This document shows, piece after piece, positions 46,669 to 55,614 of a DNA stretch of 64,000 bases. The notes beneath the pieces were generated by a model that saw nothing but the letters and a program-made list of their open reading frames with translations, ran no database searches and was not told where the DNA came from. This DNA is from Bisbaumannia sp015645095 (lineage in GTDB: Bacteria > Pseudomonadota > Gammaproteobacteria > Pseudomonadales > Halomonadaceae). The first letter of the stretch is position 1, and each line of letters begins with the position of its first letter. Where the stretch lies: NCBI GenBank assembly GCA_036871055.1, contig CP141893.1, positions 1,798,001 through 1,862,000 of the forward strand. The letters are read 5' to 3'. The position numbers were made by a program, and so were the translations under genes.

Positions 46669-47408
46669 GTGCCGTGGCAATCTGGCATCGCTACGGTCGC
46701 GGCCTGGCGCCGCTGTTATGGGGGGCGGGTCTGGTGGGGCTGCTGGCCTGGCTGCCCCGGGCCGAGGGCTTCTTCCGTTGGCTGGCGCCCGGGGCCCGGG
46801 TGGTGATCTACCCCCGGGACGACTTCACCGCCCTGTTGCTCAATCACCTGGCCCTGGTGGGGGTGGCCTCGGGGCTGGCGATCCTGCTCGGGGTGGGGGC
46901 GGCCCTGGTGGTGACGCGCCCCTGGGGACGCGACTTCCTGCCCCTGGCCAGCCAGCTCGCTGCCATGGGGCAGACCTTCCCGCCGGTGGCCGTGCTGGCC
47001 CTGGCGGTGCCGAGCCTCGGCTTCGGCGCCCTGCCCACGGTGGTGGCCCTGGTGCTCTACGGGTTGCTGCCGATCCTGCGCAACGGCCTGGCCGGCATCG
47101 AAGGGATCGACCCCGCGGTGCGCGAGGCGGCCCGGGGCATGGGCATGTCCCCTGGACAGGTCCTCTGGCGACTGGAACTGCCCCTGGCGGCACCGGTGAT
47201 GCTGGCCGGCATCCGCACCTCGGTGACGGTGGGCATCGCCACCGCCGCCATCGGCTCCACCATCGGCGCCAAGACCCTGGGTGACCCCATCATCGCCGGC
47301 ATCGTCAACGGCAACAGCGCCTATATCCTCCAGGGGGCGCTGCTGATCGGCGTCCTGGCCCTGACCCTCGATAGTCTCTTCGAGGCCCTGACGCCGCGGC
47401 GCCGCTGA
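46665..47408 (+). CDS. yehW: osmoprotectant ABC transporter permease (YehW-type, short)
   Basis: The 247-residue permease has about six hydrophobic spans and the EAA loop VREAARGMGMSPGQVLWRLELPLAAP, very close to that of the longer permease, so the two form the heteromeric channel. It is the last gene of the four-gene operon; no clear terminator follows in the next 60 bp. Confidence 0.92.
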   Translation: MSAVAIWHRYGRGLAPLLWGAGLVGLLAWLPRAEGFFRWLAPGARVVIYPRDDFTALLLNHLALVGVASGLAILLGVGAALVVTRPWGRDFLPLASQLAAMGQTFPPVAVLALAVPSLGFGALPTVVALVLYGLLPILRNGLAGIEGIDPAVREAARGMGMSPGQVLWRLELPLAAPVMLAGIRTSVTVGIATAAIGSTIGAKTLGDPIIAGIVNGNSAYILQGALLIGVLALTLDSLFEALTPRRR

Positions 47409-47445
47409 ATCTTCTGATCTTTGGTCGATAACCCGGAAAATTCTC

Positions 47446-47489
47446 TTGGCAGGGGCGGCTTTGGCTGGTTATCTTAACGTTAACGTCAA
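47446..47489 (+). promoter_or_regulatory. putative promoter and LiuR-like operator of the bkd operon
   Basis: A -35 candidate TTGGCA (47446) is followed after 17 bp by a poor -10 (TTATCT, 47469). Directly after it, TTAACGTTAACGTCAA (47474-47489) is a near-palindromic 16-mer resembling the MerR-family LiuR operator (TTTACGTTTACGTAAA-like) that controls branched-chain amino-acid catabolism genes. The regulator is not in the window, so the assignment is by motif and context. Confidence 0.4.
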
Positions 47490-47605
47490 CTGCGGCGTCG
47501 TTGATCCAGCGCTGGAGCGAATCGCTGGCGGCTGACTAGAGTAAAGATGACACTTGCCCCCACAAGGGGCGAGAGATTCCTCACCACTACCCAAGGAAGA
47601 GGATC

Positions 47606-48796
47606 ATGACCACAACAACAGCTTCCCAGGTCATCCATGAGCCGCGCTTCATGGCCGGCGATGAATTCCATATCGCCACCTTCGCGCTGCTCCAGCAGGA
47701 CGGCACCCTCTTCGAGGGCGCCCAGGCCCCGGAGCTCGACCGCGAGACCGCCCGGCGCATCTACCACACCATGGTGCTGACTCGGGTGCTCGACGAGCGC
47801 ATGCTGGCGGCCCAGCGCCAGGGGCGGCTCTCCTTCTACATGCAGTGCACCGGGGAGGAGGCGGCGGTGATCGGCAGCGCCGCGGCCCTCGACGATGACG
47901 ACATGATCATGGCCCAGTACCGGGAGCAGGGCGCCCTGGCCTACCGCGGCTTCAGCATCGACGAGTTCATGAACCAGCTGTTCGGCAACGCCGAGGACTA
48001 CGGCAAGGGGCGCCAGATGCCGATCCACTACGGCAGCGCCAAGCTCCACTACATGACCATCTCCTCGCCCCTGGCCACCCAGATTCCCCAGGCCGCCGGC
48101 TACGCCTATGGTCAGAAACTCGACGGCCAGGGCCGCTGCACCATCACCTACTTCGGTGAGGGGGCCGCCTCCGAGGGGGACTTCCACGCCGCCCTCAACA
48201 TGGCCGCGGTGCACCGGGCGCCGGTGATCTTCTTCTGTCGCAACAACGGCTACGCCATCTCCACCCCCTCGGTGGAGCAGTTCGCCGCCGACGGGGTCGC
48301 CCCCCGGGCCTTCGGCTACAAGATGCACGTGATCCGCGTCGACGGTAACGATGTCCTGGCGGTCTACGCCGCCACCCGGGAGGCGCGGCGCATCGCCGTG
48401 GAGCACAACCAGCCGGTGCTGATCGAGGCCATGACCTATCGCCTGGCGGCCCACTCCTCCTCGGACGACCCCTCCGGCTACCGCAGCAAGAAGGAGGAGG
48501 CGCTATGGCGGGAGAAGGACCCGGTCAATCGCATGCGCCTGTGGATGCTGGCCCGGGAGTGGTGGAGCGATGACGAGGAGAAGGCGCTCCAGGAGACGCT
48601 GCGTCGCGAGGTACTGGAGACCATGAAACGCGCCGAGAAGCGCCCGCCGCCGCCCCTGGCGAGCCTGGTGGAGGACGTCTACGCCGAGGTGCCGAGGCAC
48701 CTCAAGGAACAGCTCGACGCCCTGGAGGCCCATGTGCGCCGCCATCCGGAGGCCTACCCCAAGAGTGCCCCGGGCCTCGACCAGGGAGGAGCCTGA
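47606..48796 (+). CDS. bkdA1: branched-chain 2-oxoacid dehydrogenase E1 alpha subunit
   Basis: E1alpha binds thiamine diphosphate and decarboxylates the 2-oxoacids of Leu, Ile and Val. The 396-residue product shows the BCKDH-type N-terminus, FYMQCTGEEAAVIGSAAALDDDDMI, the ThDP motif GEGAASEGDFHAALNMAAV...FFCRNNGYAISTP, and the loop TYRLAAHSSSDDPSGYRS. An AAGGAAGAGG ribosome site precedes ATG 47606. Its last roughly 20 codons recur twice downstream in chimeric mini-ORFs. Confidence 0.95.
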   Translation: MTTTTASQVIHEPRFMAGDEFHIATFALLQQDGTLFEGAQAPELDRETARRIYHTMVLTRVLDERMLAAQRQGRLSFYMQCTGEEAAVIGSAAALDDDDMIMAQYREQGALAYRGFSIDEFMNQLFGNAEDYGKGRQMPIHYGSAKLHYMTISSPLATQIPQAAGYAYGQKLDGQGRCTITYFGEGAASEGDFHAALNMAAVHRAPVIFFCRNNGYAISTPSVEQFAADGVAPRAFGYKMHVIRVDGNDVLAVYAATREARRIAVEHNQPVLIEAMTYRLAAHSSSDDPSGYRSKKEEALWREKDPVNRMRLWMLAREWWSDDEEKALQETLRREVLETMKRAEKRPPPPLASLVEDVYAEVPRHLKEQLDALEAHVRRHPEAYPKSAPGLDQGGA

Positions 48797-48797
48797 G

Positions 48798-48920
48798 ATG
48801 TCGACGACGATGACTCTGTTGCAGGCGATCAATCACGCCCTGATGGCCTGTGTACGCCGCCATCCGGAGGCCTATCCCAAGCGTGCCCCTGACGTCACCG
48901 CCGACCAGGGAGGTGCCTGA
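48798..48920 (+). CDS. chimeric mini-ORF 1: bkdA2 start fused to bkdA1 end
   Basis: This 40-codon ORF begins MSTTMTLLQAINHALM, a variant of the E1beta N-terminus, and switches to VRRHPEAYPKRAPDVT, a variant of the E1alpha C-terminus, ending at TGA. A strong AGGGAGG lies upstream, and the start is 1 bp after the bkdA1 stop (TGAGATG). It is a by-product of junction duplication. It has kept an open frame and ribosome site, but a function is unproven; it may only relay ribosomes to bkdA2. Confidence 0.5.
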   Translation: MSTTMTLLQAINHALMACVRRHPEAYPKRAPDVTADQGGA

Positions 48921-48921
48921 G

Positions 48922-49038
48922 ATGCCGACGACGATGACTCTGCTGCAGGCGACCAATCACGCCCTGATGGCCAATATGCGCCGCCATCCGGAGGCCTATC
49001 CCAAGAGTGCCCCGGACCTCGACCAGGGAGGTGTCTGA
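48922..49038 (+). CDS. chimeric mini-ORF 2: bkdA2 start fused to bkdA1 end
   Basis: This 38-codon ORF, MPTTMTLLQATNHALM followed by MRRHPEAYPKSAPDL, is the second product of the junction duplication. It starts 1 bp after mini-ORF 1 stops and ends 1 bp before bkdA2 starts, each junction being TGAGATG with an upstream AGGGAGG. It is closer to bkdA2 in its first residues (MPT) than mini-ORF 1 is. Confidence 0.5.
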   Translation: MPTTMTLLQATNHALMANMRRHPEAYPKSAPDLDQGGV

Positions 49039-49039
49039 G

Positions 49040-50017
49040 ATGCCGACCATGAATCTGTTGCAGGCGATCAACAATGCCCTGGATATCGCCATGGAGAGTG
49101 ACCCGCGGGTACTCTGCTTCGGCGAGGACGTGGGCGGCTTCGGCGGCGTCTTCCGCGCCACCAGCCACCTCCAGGAGAAGTATGGCCGCGAGCGCTGCTT
49201 CAATACCCCCCTGGTGGAGCAGGGCATCATCGGCTTCGCCAACGGCCTGGCGGCCCAGGGCCACAAGCCGGTGGCGGAGATCCAGTTCGCCGACTACATC
49301 TTCCCGGCCTTCGACCAGATCGTTAACGAGTCCGCCAAGTTCCGCTACCGCTCCGGCAGCCTCTTCGAGGTGGGCGGCCTGACCATACGCACCCCCTATG
49401 GGGGCGGCATCTCGGGGGGGCTCTACCACTCCCAGTCGCCGGAGGCCTATTTCGCCCATACCCCGGGCCTGAAGATCGTCGTGCCGCGCAACCCCCATCA
49501 GGCCAAGGGCCTGCTGCTGGCGGCGATCCGCGATCCCGACCCGGTACTCTTCTTCGAGCCCAAGCGACTCTATCGCGCCTCCACCGGCGAGGTGCCCGAG
49601 GCGGATTACCAGTTGCCCCTGGGCGAGGCCGAGGTGATCAAGGAGGGCAGCGACGTGACCCTGCTGGCCTGGGGGGCCCAGATGGAGGTCACCGAGAAGG
49701 CCGCCGAGCTGGCCGAGAAGGAGGGCATCTCCTGCGAGGTGATCGACCTGCGCAGCATCCTGCCCTGGGACGTGGAGACCGTGGCCCAGTCGGTGCTCAA
49801 GACCGGCCGCCTGGTGATCAGCCACGAGGCGCCGCTGACCGGCGGCTTCGCCGGCGAGATCGCCGCCACCATCGCCGAGCGCTGTTTCCTCTACCTGGAG
49901 TCGCCGATCCAGCGGGTGACCGGCCTGGATACCCCCTTCCCCCTGACCCTGGAGAAGGAGTACCTGCCGAACCACCTGAAGATCGTCGAGGCCATCAAGG
50001 CCAGCATCGAGTTCTAG
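49040..50017 (+). CDS. bkdA2: branched-chain 2-oxoacid dehydrogenase E1 beta subunit
   Basis: E1beta completes the heterotetrameric decarboxylase. The 325-residue protein starts MPTMNLLQAINNALDIAMESD and has the transketolase-like core: VLCFGEDVGGFGGVFRAT, NTPLVEQGIIGFANGLAAQG, EIQFADYIFPAFDQI, YGGGISGGLYHSQSPEAYFAHTPGLKIV. ATG 49040 was chosen for the AGGGAGG and TGAGATG arrangement shared with the mini-ORFs. The bkdB gene follows 23 bp later. Confidence 0.95.
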   Translation: MPTMNLLQAINNALDIAMESDPRVLCFGEDVGGFGGVFRATSHLQEKYGRERCFNTPLVEQGIIGFANGLAAQGHKPVAEIQFADYIFPAFDQIVNESAKFRYRSGSLFEVGGLTIRTPYGGGISGGLYHSQSPEAYFAHTPGLKIVVPRNPHQAKGLLLAAIRDPDPVLFFEPKRLYRASTGEVPEADYQLPLGEAEVIKEGSDVTLLAWGAQMEVTEKAAELAEKEGISCEVIDLRSILPWDVETVAQSVLKTGRLVISHEAPLTGGFAGEIAATIAERCFLYLESPIQRVTGLDTPFPLTLEKEYLPNHLKIVEAIKASIEF

Positions 50018-50040
50018 GCCGATAGTCGAGGAGAGCGACA

Positions 50041-51690
50041 ATGAGCGATTTTATGCTGCCCGATATCGGCGAAGGTATCGTGGAGTGCGAAGTGGTCAAG
50101 TGGCTGGTCAGCGAGGGCGAGACCATCAGCGAGGACCAGCCGGTGGCCGAGGTGATGACCGACAAGGCCCTGGTGGAGATTCCCGCCCCCTATGCGGGCA
50201 AGGTGACCCGCCTCTATTACCGGGAGGGAGAGATCGCCAAGGTGCATGCGCCGCTGTTCGCCCTGGTTGCCGAGGGCGAGGCGGAGGGCGAGGCCCAGGA
50301 CCCATCGCCCACCCAGACCGAGCGCCAGGCCGATAGCCAACCCCGCAGCGACGCGGCATCGGGCGTGGCGGCCCCCGAGGCGAGCCCGGCCGGCAAGGAC
50401 TTTATCCTGCCGGATATCGGCGAAGGCATCGTCGAGTGCGAGATCGTCGAGTGGCGCATCGCCGAGGGCGAGACGGTGGCCGAGGATCAGCCGGTGGTGG
50501 ACGTGATGACCGACAAGGCGATGGTCGAGATCACCGCCCCGGAGGCGGGGCGGGTGACCCGGCTCCACTACGCCCAGGGCGAGAGTGCCCGGGTGCATAC
50601 GCCGCTGTTTGCCTATCTCCCGGAGGGGGCAGAGGCCGAGACGGCGTCTCCCCAGCCGGCCCAGGGCGTCGCCGCCCAGCGCCAGGCCGTGGCTCCTGCT
50701 CAGGGGGCAGCCCCGGCGCAGTCGACGCCCGCCAAGGAGGCCCAGACGGCAGCGAAAGGAGAGGGCCCCTATGGGCGGACCCCTGCCAGTCCCGCGGTGC
50801 GTCGCCTGGTGCGCGAGCATGGCCTGACGCTGGCGGCGATTCCCGGCTCCGGCAAGGAGGGGCGGGTGCTCAAGGAGGATGTGCTGCGCTACCTGGAGGC
50901 GCCCCAGGCCGGCGATGCGGACGAGTCGGCGGCCTCCCGGACGCCCCCCGCGCCGGCCCCGACCGGTTCGCAGGCCGCTGCGCAGGCCGAGGTCCGGGTG
51001 GAGCCGCTGCGCGGCGTCCAGGCGGCCATGGCCAAGCGCATGGTCGCCTCGGCCCAGTCGATTCCCCATTTCGCCTATGGCGACGAGTTCGATGTCACCG
51101 AGCTGGTGACCCTGCGCGAGCGCCTCAAGGTCAAGGCCGAGGCCCGGGGCGTGCGCCTGACCCTGATGCCCTTCTTTATGAAGGCACTGGCCCTGGCCGC
51201 GCTCGAGTACCCGATCGTCAATAGCCGCCTGGACGAGGCGGCGGGGGAGATCCACTACCTGCCCCGGGTCAACGTGGGCATGGCGGTGGATGGTAAGGCG
51301 GGCCTGATCGTGCCCAACGTCAAGGGCGTGGAGGAACTGAGCCTGCTGGAGATCGCCGCCGAGGTGAGTCGCCTGACCGAGGCGGCCCGGGAGGGGCGCG
51401 TGGCCCAGGCGGACCTCACCGGTGGCACCGTGACCATCTCCAATATCGGCGCCCTGGGCGGCACCTATGCGGTGCCCATCATCAATGCCCCGGAGGCGGC
51501 CATCGTCGCCATCGGCAAGACCCAGTGGCTGCCGCGCTTCGATGCCGATGGCCAGGTGGCACGCCGGGCGATCATGACCGCCACCTGGTGCGGCGATCAC
51601 CGGCTGATCGATGGCGGTACCATCGCCCGCTTCGCCAATGCCTGGAAGGGCTATCTGGAGGACCCCGAGAGCCTGCTATTGGCGTTGTAG
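50041..51690 (+). CDS. bkdB: branched-chain 2-oxoacid dehydrogenase E2, two lipoyl domains
   Basis: E2 is the dihydrolipoyl acyltransferase core. The 549-residue protein has two lipoyl domains (lipoyl Lys42 and Lys159, each in MTDKA-VEI), Ala/Pro/Gln-rich linkers, a peripheral-subunit-binding domain around residues 247-285 (TPASPAVRRLVREHGL), and the catalytic domain ending WCGDHRLIDGG with His520 and Asp524. Pseudomonas E2 of this pathway has one lipoyl domain; two is more like PDH/other BCKDH forms. No E3 gene follows, so E3 is supplied from elsewhere. Confidence 0.93.
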   Translation: MSDFMLPDIGEGIVECEVVKWLVSEGETISEDQPVAEVMTDKALVEIPAPYAGKVTRLYYREGEIAKVHAPLFALVAEGEAEGEAQDPSPTQTERQADSQPRSDAASGVAAPEASPAGKDFILPDIGEGIVECEIVEWRIAEGETVAEDQPVVDVMTDKAMVEITAPEAGRVTRLHYAQGESARVHTPLFAYLPEGAEAETASPQPAQGVAAQRQAVAPAQGAAPAQSTPAKEAQTAAKGEGPYGRTPASPAVRRLVREHGLTLAAIPGSGKEGRVLKEDVLRYLEAPQAGDADESAASRTPPAPAPTGSQAAAQAEVRVEPLRGVQAAMAKRMVASAQSIPHFAYGDEFDVTELVTLRERLKVKAEARGVRLTLMPFFMKALALAALEYPIVNSRLDEAAGEIHYLPRVNVGMAVDGKAGLIVPNVKGVEELSLLEIAAEVSRLTEAAREGRVAQADLTGGTVTISNIGALGGTYAVPIINAPEAAIVAIGKTQWLPRFDADGQVARRAIMTATWCGDHRLIDGGTIARFANAWKGYLEDPESLLLAL

Positions 51691-51910
51691 GTATCTCTTG
51701 GGTCAACTCCGAGGCAAAGGCAGAGTGATCTCCGCTGGAAGGGCGTAGGGGCGCTGGGGGCAGGTCAGAGCGGGGGTCCTATGCCAGGGAGGGCATCGGT
51801 AGCGCCCAGGGATGGGTTTACAGCGCCCCGCGAAGGCCTGTCCCCAGAGTAGCCCCGAGCCTCGGCAGAGAGGTCGCGAACTGCGAGTGCCTCGGCAATT
51901 AGGAGAGTCG

Positions 51911-53734
51911 ATGAGCCAGGCGCCCCTGCAGCAGTTCTATATTCCCGAAGAGCAGTCCATCTACCTGCTCAGCCAGGACGATGCCCGCAAGCTGCGCGAG
52001 TGGGTGGCCCTGTGTCGCACCCAGCTCGAGCAGCTCGGCTACCGGGAGATCGAGCTGGTGGGCAAGGGCGCCTACGGCTTCGTCTTCGCCGGGGTCACCG
52101 CCCTCGGCCAGCAGTATGTCTTCAAGTTCAGCCGCGTGACCCTGCCGGCTCACCTCCAGGAGCGCCTCGAGGAAGAGGCCTTTATGCTCGAGCAGGTGGA
52201 GCACCCCCGGGTGCCCCGGCTGATCGCCTACCAGCGGGTGCGCAACCAGTCGATCCTGGTGATGGAGCGGGCCCCGGGGCTCAACCTGGAGGAGGTGTCA
52301 CTCAGGGAGGGGCGATTGTCACCGCGCCTGGTGGTGCGCATCGCCGATCAACTGGCGGACATCCTGCGCCACCTGCGCCGGGAATCCGGCGTCACCGGCA
52401 AGCCGGTGATCCACGGCGATATCAAGCCCTCCAACCTAGTCTTCGATGCTGCCCGGGAGGAGGTGGCGCTGATCGACTGGGGCTCCTCGGTGTTCGCCCA
52501 GCTGGACGCCAATGGCCAGTTCGTGGCGTCCAACGTCATGGAGCTGATGTCCGACAACCTCCAGCAGACCAATGCCCGGCTGGGGGACGTCTACTTTATC
52601 GGCGAGGAGCAACTGAACGGGGCCCTCTCCTCGCCACGCTTCGACGAGCAGGGGGCCGCCGCCACCCTCTATGCCCTGGCCTCGGCCCAGTCCTGCCGCT
52701 TCGGCCACCGGGTGATCCCCGCCACCTCCCTGGGCCTGCCCATGGAGTTCGCCCGCCTGCTGGACGCCATGCTCGACCCCGAGCCGGGCCGGCGGGCCCG
52801 GGCCGGGGACTACTTCCTGCGCGAGATGCCACGCCTGGCCCGGGTGGTGATGGTCGACCTGCCGACGCCCGCCGAGAGCGCCCTGGTGCCGGTCTGGGCC
52901 CGTCCCGCCGGCCGCGAGATCGACACCGTGGTCTACTCCTCCCGCAAGGCCTTCCTGCGCGAGGAGCATGCCGAGGAGACCCTCAACGACGTCAACGACG
53001 TCCAGCTGGATCGCTACTACAAGAATTTCATGCAGGGCATGGGCGAGACCGAGAAGGCCTTCCTGGCGGCGGTGAGCCGGCTCGGCAAGTACCCGGTGGT
53101 GGGGGGGCTGGCGGTGCGCTGGGAGGCCGATGGCGTCTATATCGATACCTCCCTCAACCTGCACGCTCCGGATCTCAAGCCCGCCTTCGTGGCGGCGGTC
53201 AACAACCTGGTCAACCTGGCGCGGGGCATCTATCGCCAGGGCATCTTCAAGAGCTGCCTGTTCAATGCCCGGGACACCCTGCATATCGACCGCCACGGCC
53301 CGGAGCAGCCGTTTCGTCTCGCCCCGGACATGCGCCTGCCCTACGAGGTGAGCGCCGCCCCGGAGCTTGAGGACCGCAGCCGGGTCCACTCCTATTTCGA
53401 GGATGGCCCCGACCCGGAGGAGTTCCTGGTGCTCCCCGACGAGATCATCCTCTCCCTGGAGGCCCTCAACCAGATCCACCACACCGGCATGATCATCTTC
53501 GAGGCGCTGCCCACCCACCTCAAGATCCACAGCTACTACCGGCTGCTGGACCCGGCCCGGGAGGCGGAGTTCTGCCGCTACCTGGACGATATCTTGAGCG
53601 CCGTGGGACTGATCGAGGGGCTCGGCGTCTCCGGGTTCATGAAGATGCCCTACAAGGACACCCGCTTCTTCTCGCATATCGAGCAGATGCCGGAGCGCTA
53701 CTATCCCAAGAACCCCCGCCGCGTGGAGGCATGA
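51911..53734 (+). CDS. Ser/Thr protein kinase-like protein
   Basis: The 607-residue cytoplasmic protein has an N-terminal eukaryote-type kinase domain: Gly-rich loop VGKGAYGFVF (51-56 core), Lys72 in YVFKFS, catalytic HGDIKPSNLVFD (Asp170, Asn175), and the metal-binding motif as IDWGSS (Asp189; DWG instead of DFG). The activation segment lacks the usual APE-type ending. The C-terminal 300 residues match no family I know. ATG 51911 follows AGGAGAG. The 220 bp before it hold no clear feature. Substrates are unknown; neighbours give no direct clue. Confidence 0.82.
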   Translation: MSQAPLQQFYIPEEQSIYLLSQDDARKLREWVALCRTQLEQLGYREIELVGKGAYGFVFAGVTALGQQYVFKFSRVTLPAHLQERLEEEAFMLEQVEHPRVPRLIAYQRVRNQSILVMERAPGLNLEEVSLREGRLSPRLVVRIADQLADILRHLRRESGVTGKPVIHGDIKPSNLVFDAAREEVALIDWGSSVFAQLDANGQFVASNVMELMSDNLQQTNARLGDVYFIGEEQLNGALSSPRFDEQGAAATLYALASAQSCRFGHRVIPATSLGLPMEFARLLDAMLDPEPGRRARAGDYFLREMPRLARVVMVDLPTPAESALVPVWARPAGREIDTVVYSSRKAFLREEHAEETLNDVNDVQLDRYYKNFMQGMGETEKAFLAAVSRLGKYPVVGGLAVRWEADGVYIDTSLNLHAPDLKPAFVAAVNNLVNLARGIYRQGIFKSCLFNARDTLHIDRHGPEQPFRLAPDMRLPYEVSAAPELEDRSRVHSYFEDGPDPEEFLVLPDEIILSLEALNQIHHTGMIIFEALPTHLKIHSYYRLLDPAREAEFCRYLDDILSAVGLIEGLGVSGFMKMPYKDTRFFSHIEQMPERYYPKNPRRVEA

Positions 53735-53770
53735 ACGACGGCGCCGCCCGAAGGCGGCGCAGGTGTCAGG

Positions 53771-54301
53771 TTACAGCGAGGCGGCGGAGCGGGCCGCCTG
53801 ATCGTAGAGCCCCGACATGGCCCTGAGCATGCCGGCGATCTGGTGCATCTCCTCGCGACCGATGCCCATGGAGGAGAGTGACTCCACCAGACAGGCCTCG
53901 CGAATCTCCGCATACTTCATGCAGGCCGCCCGGCCCGCCTCGCTGGTCCGGAAGAAGGTCTCCTTGCCGTGCTTCTCGCCGCTGACCAGGCCCAGCTTGG
54001 TGAGCTTCTTCAGCGCATAGGTCACCGTATGGGTGTCCTCCACGTTGAGCACCAGGCAGATATCCGCCTGGCGCTTGGCGCGCTCCCGGTGATTGACGCT
54101 ATGCAGCACCAGCACGTCCAGGGCGCCCAGCTCCGGAAAGCCGCTGGCGGTCATGCAGCGCACCATCCAACGGTTGAAGGCGTGGCTGGAGATGATCAGG
54201 CCGAATTCGAATTCCGAGAGCTCCTGGGCGCTGCGCGACAGGTGCTCGGAGGAGACGATGGGCCCGCGCGGATCGGCGGCCCTGCTAGGTGCTTGACTCA
54301 T
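53771..54301 (-). CDS. MarR-like winged-helix regulator
   Basis: The 176-residue protein has an N-terminal extension, helix FEFGLIISSHAFNRWMVRCM, and a winged helix: LGALDVLVLHSVNHRERAKRQADICLVLNVEDTHTVTYALKKLTKLGLVSGEKHGKETFFRTSEAGRAA, matching the MarR-fold DUF-type regulators. It lies 1 bp after (abuts) the TRAP large-permease stop region on the same strand, as the last gene of the TRAP operon, so it probably controls that operon and perhaps the divergent pxp genes. ATG 54301 abuts the TRAP stop. Confidence 0.85.
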   Translation of the reverse strand: MSQAPSRAADPRGPIVSSEHLSRSAQELSEFEFGLIISSHAFNRWMVRCMTASGFPELGALDVLVLHSVNHRERAKRQADICLVLNVEDTHTVTYALKKLTKLGLVSGEKHGKETFFRTSEAGRAACMKYAEIREACLVESLSSMGIGREEMHQIAGMLRAMSGLYDQAARSAASL

Positions 54302-55600
54302 TTAGCGGTTCCCCATGGCATCGGGCAGATAGGTGACGATCTGCGGGAAGAGGGTGATGAGGATAACACCCAGCAGCATCAGCCCGAAGAAGGGCAGGGC
54401 GGCCCTGGCGATATGCAGGATGTTCTTGCCGGTCATGCCCTGGAGGACGAAGAGGTTGAAGCCCACCGGGGGCGTGATCTGCGACATCTCCACCACGATC
54501 ACCAGGAAGATGCCGAACCAGATCAGGTCGATGCCGGCGGCCTCCACCATCGGCAGCATGATGGAGGTGGTCAGTACCACCACCGAGATGCCGTCGAGGA
54601 AGCAGCCCAGCACGATAAAGAACAGGGTCAGCGCCAGCAGCAACATCAGCGGCGACAGCTCCAGGGTGGCGATCCAGGCGGCCAGCTCGCTGGGCAGCCG
54701 GGTGAAGCCCATGGCCACGGTGAGGAAGGAAGCGCCGGCGAGGATAAAGGCGATCATGCAGGAGGTCTTCACCGCGCCGAGCAGGGCATCGCGGAAGATC
54801 TCCCGGTTCATGGCGCCCTGCAGCCGGGCCAGGAGCAGGGAGAGGGCCACCCCCACCGCGGCCGCCTCGGTGGGCGAGGCCAGGCCGGCGTAGATGGAGC
54901 CGATCACCCCGACGATCAGCCCCATCATCGGGATCAGGCGCTTCGAGCGGCGCAGCTTCTCCCCCAGGCTGGTGCGTTCGTCGGCGGGGGGAATCCGTTC
55001 GGGGTAGCGCCAGGCCCAGAGCATCAGGTAGGCGGCGAACAGCGAGATCAGCATCAGCCCGGGAAAGACCCCGGCCATGAACAGCCGGGCGATGGACTGG
55101 TCGGTGGCCACGGCGAAGACGATCAGGATGATCGAGGGGGGGATCAGCAGCCCCAGGGTGGCGGAGCCGGCCAGGGTACCCAGTACCAGGCGGTCGTCAT
55201 AGCCGCGGCGGCCGAGCTCCGGAATGGTCATCTTGCCCATGGTGGCACAGGTGGCGGCGGAGGAGCCGGAGACCGCGGCGAACAGGCCACAGCCCACCAC
55301 ATTGGAGTGCAGCAGGCGTCCCGGCACCCGCTGCATCCAGGGCGAGAGACCGCTGAACATGTCCTCGGCGAGGCGTGAACGAAAGAGGATCTCGCCCATC
55401 CAGATGAACATTGGCAGGGCGGTCAGCTCCCAGCTGTAGCTGGCGCTCCAGATGGTGCTGGCCATGACGTCGCCGGTGGGCACCTGGGTGAAGGCGGTGA
55501 TACCCAGCCAGCCCATGCCCAGCAGGGCGAAGGCCACCCAGACGCCACTGCCCAGCATGATCAGCAGGGCGGCGAAGAGAAGGGTCATCATCAACAGCAT
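54302..55600 (-). CDS. TRAP transporter large permease (DctM-type)
   Basis: The 432-residue inner-membrane protein has about twelve hydrophobic spans and DctM signatures: VVGCGLFAAVSGSSAATCATMGKMTIPEL, LGLLIPPSIILIVFAVATDQSIARLFMAG, ASPTEAAAVGVALSLLL and SQITPPVGFNLFVLQGMTG. It couples Na+ influx to uptake of the solute delivered by the DctP-type protein. ATG 55600 has GGAG 7 bp upstream. Its operon order is P-Q-M-marR, on the minus strand. Confidence 0.94.
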   Translation of the reverse strand: MLLMMTLLFAALLIMLGSGVWVAFALLGMGWLGITAFTQVPTGDVMASTIWSASYSWELTALPMFIWMGEILFRSRLAEDMFSGLSPWMQRVPGRLLHSNVVGCGLFAAVSGSSAATCATMGKMTIPELGRRGYDDRLVLGTLAGSATLGLLIPPSIILIVFAVATDQSIARLFMAGVFPGLMLISLFAAYLMLWAWRYPERIPPADERTSLGEKLRRSKRLIPMMGLIVGVIGSIYAGLASPTEAAAVGVALSLLLARLQGAMNREIFRDALLGAVKTSCMIAFILAGASFLTVAMGFTRLPSELAAWIATLELSPLMLLLALTLFFIVLGCFLDGISVVVLTTSIMLPMVEAAGIDLIWFGIFLVIVVEMSQITPPVGFNLFVLQGMTGKNILHIARAALPFFGLMLLGVILITLFPQIVTYLPDAMGNR

Positions 55601-55614
55601 GGTGGACTCCGGGC

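Larger units (their letters stand above)
48731..49090 (+). repeat. three tandem copies of the bkdA1/bkdA2 junction
   Basis: Units begin at 48731 (118 bp), 48849 (124 bp) and 48973 (about 118 bp). Each contains the bkdA1 3' end (RRHPEAYPKSAP region), a GGGAGG ribosome site, TGAGATG, and the bkdA2 5' end (LLQAINHAL region). Units differ by small in-frame indels (+6, -3, +3) and point changes. Confidence 0.92.
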
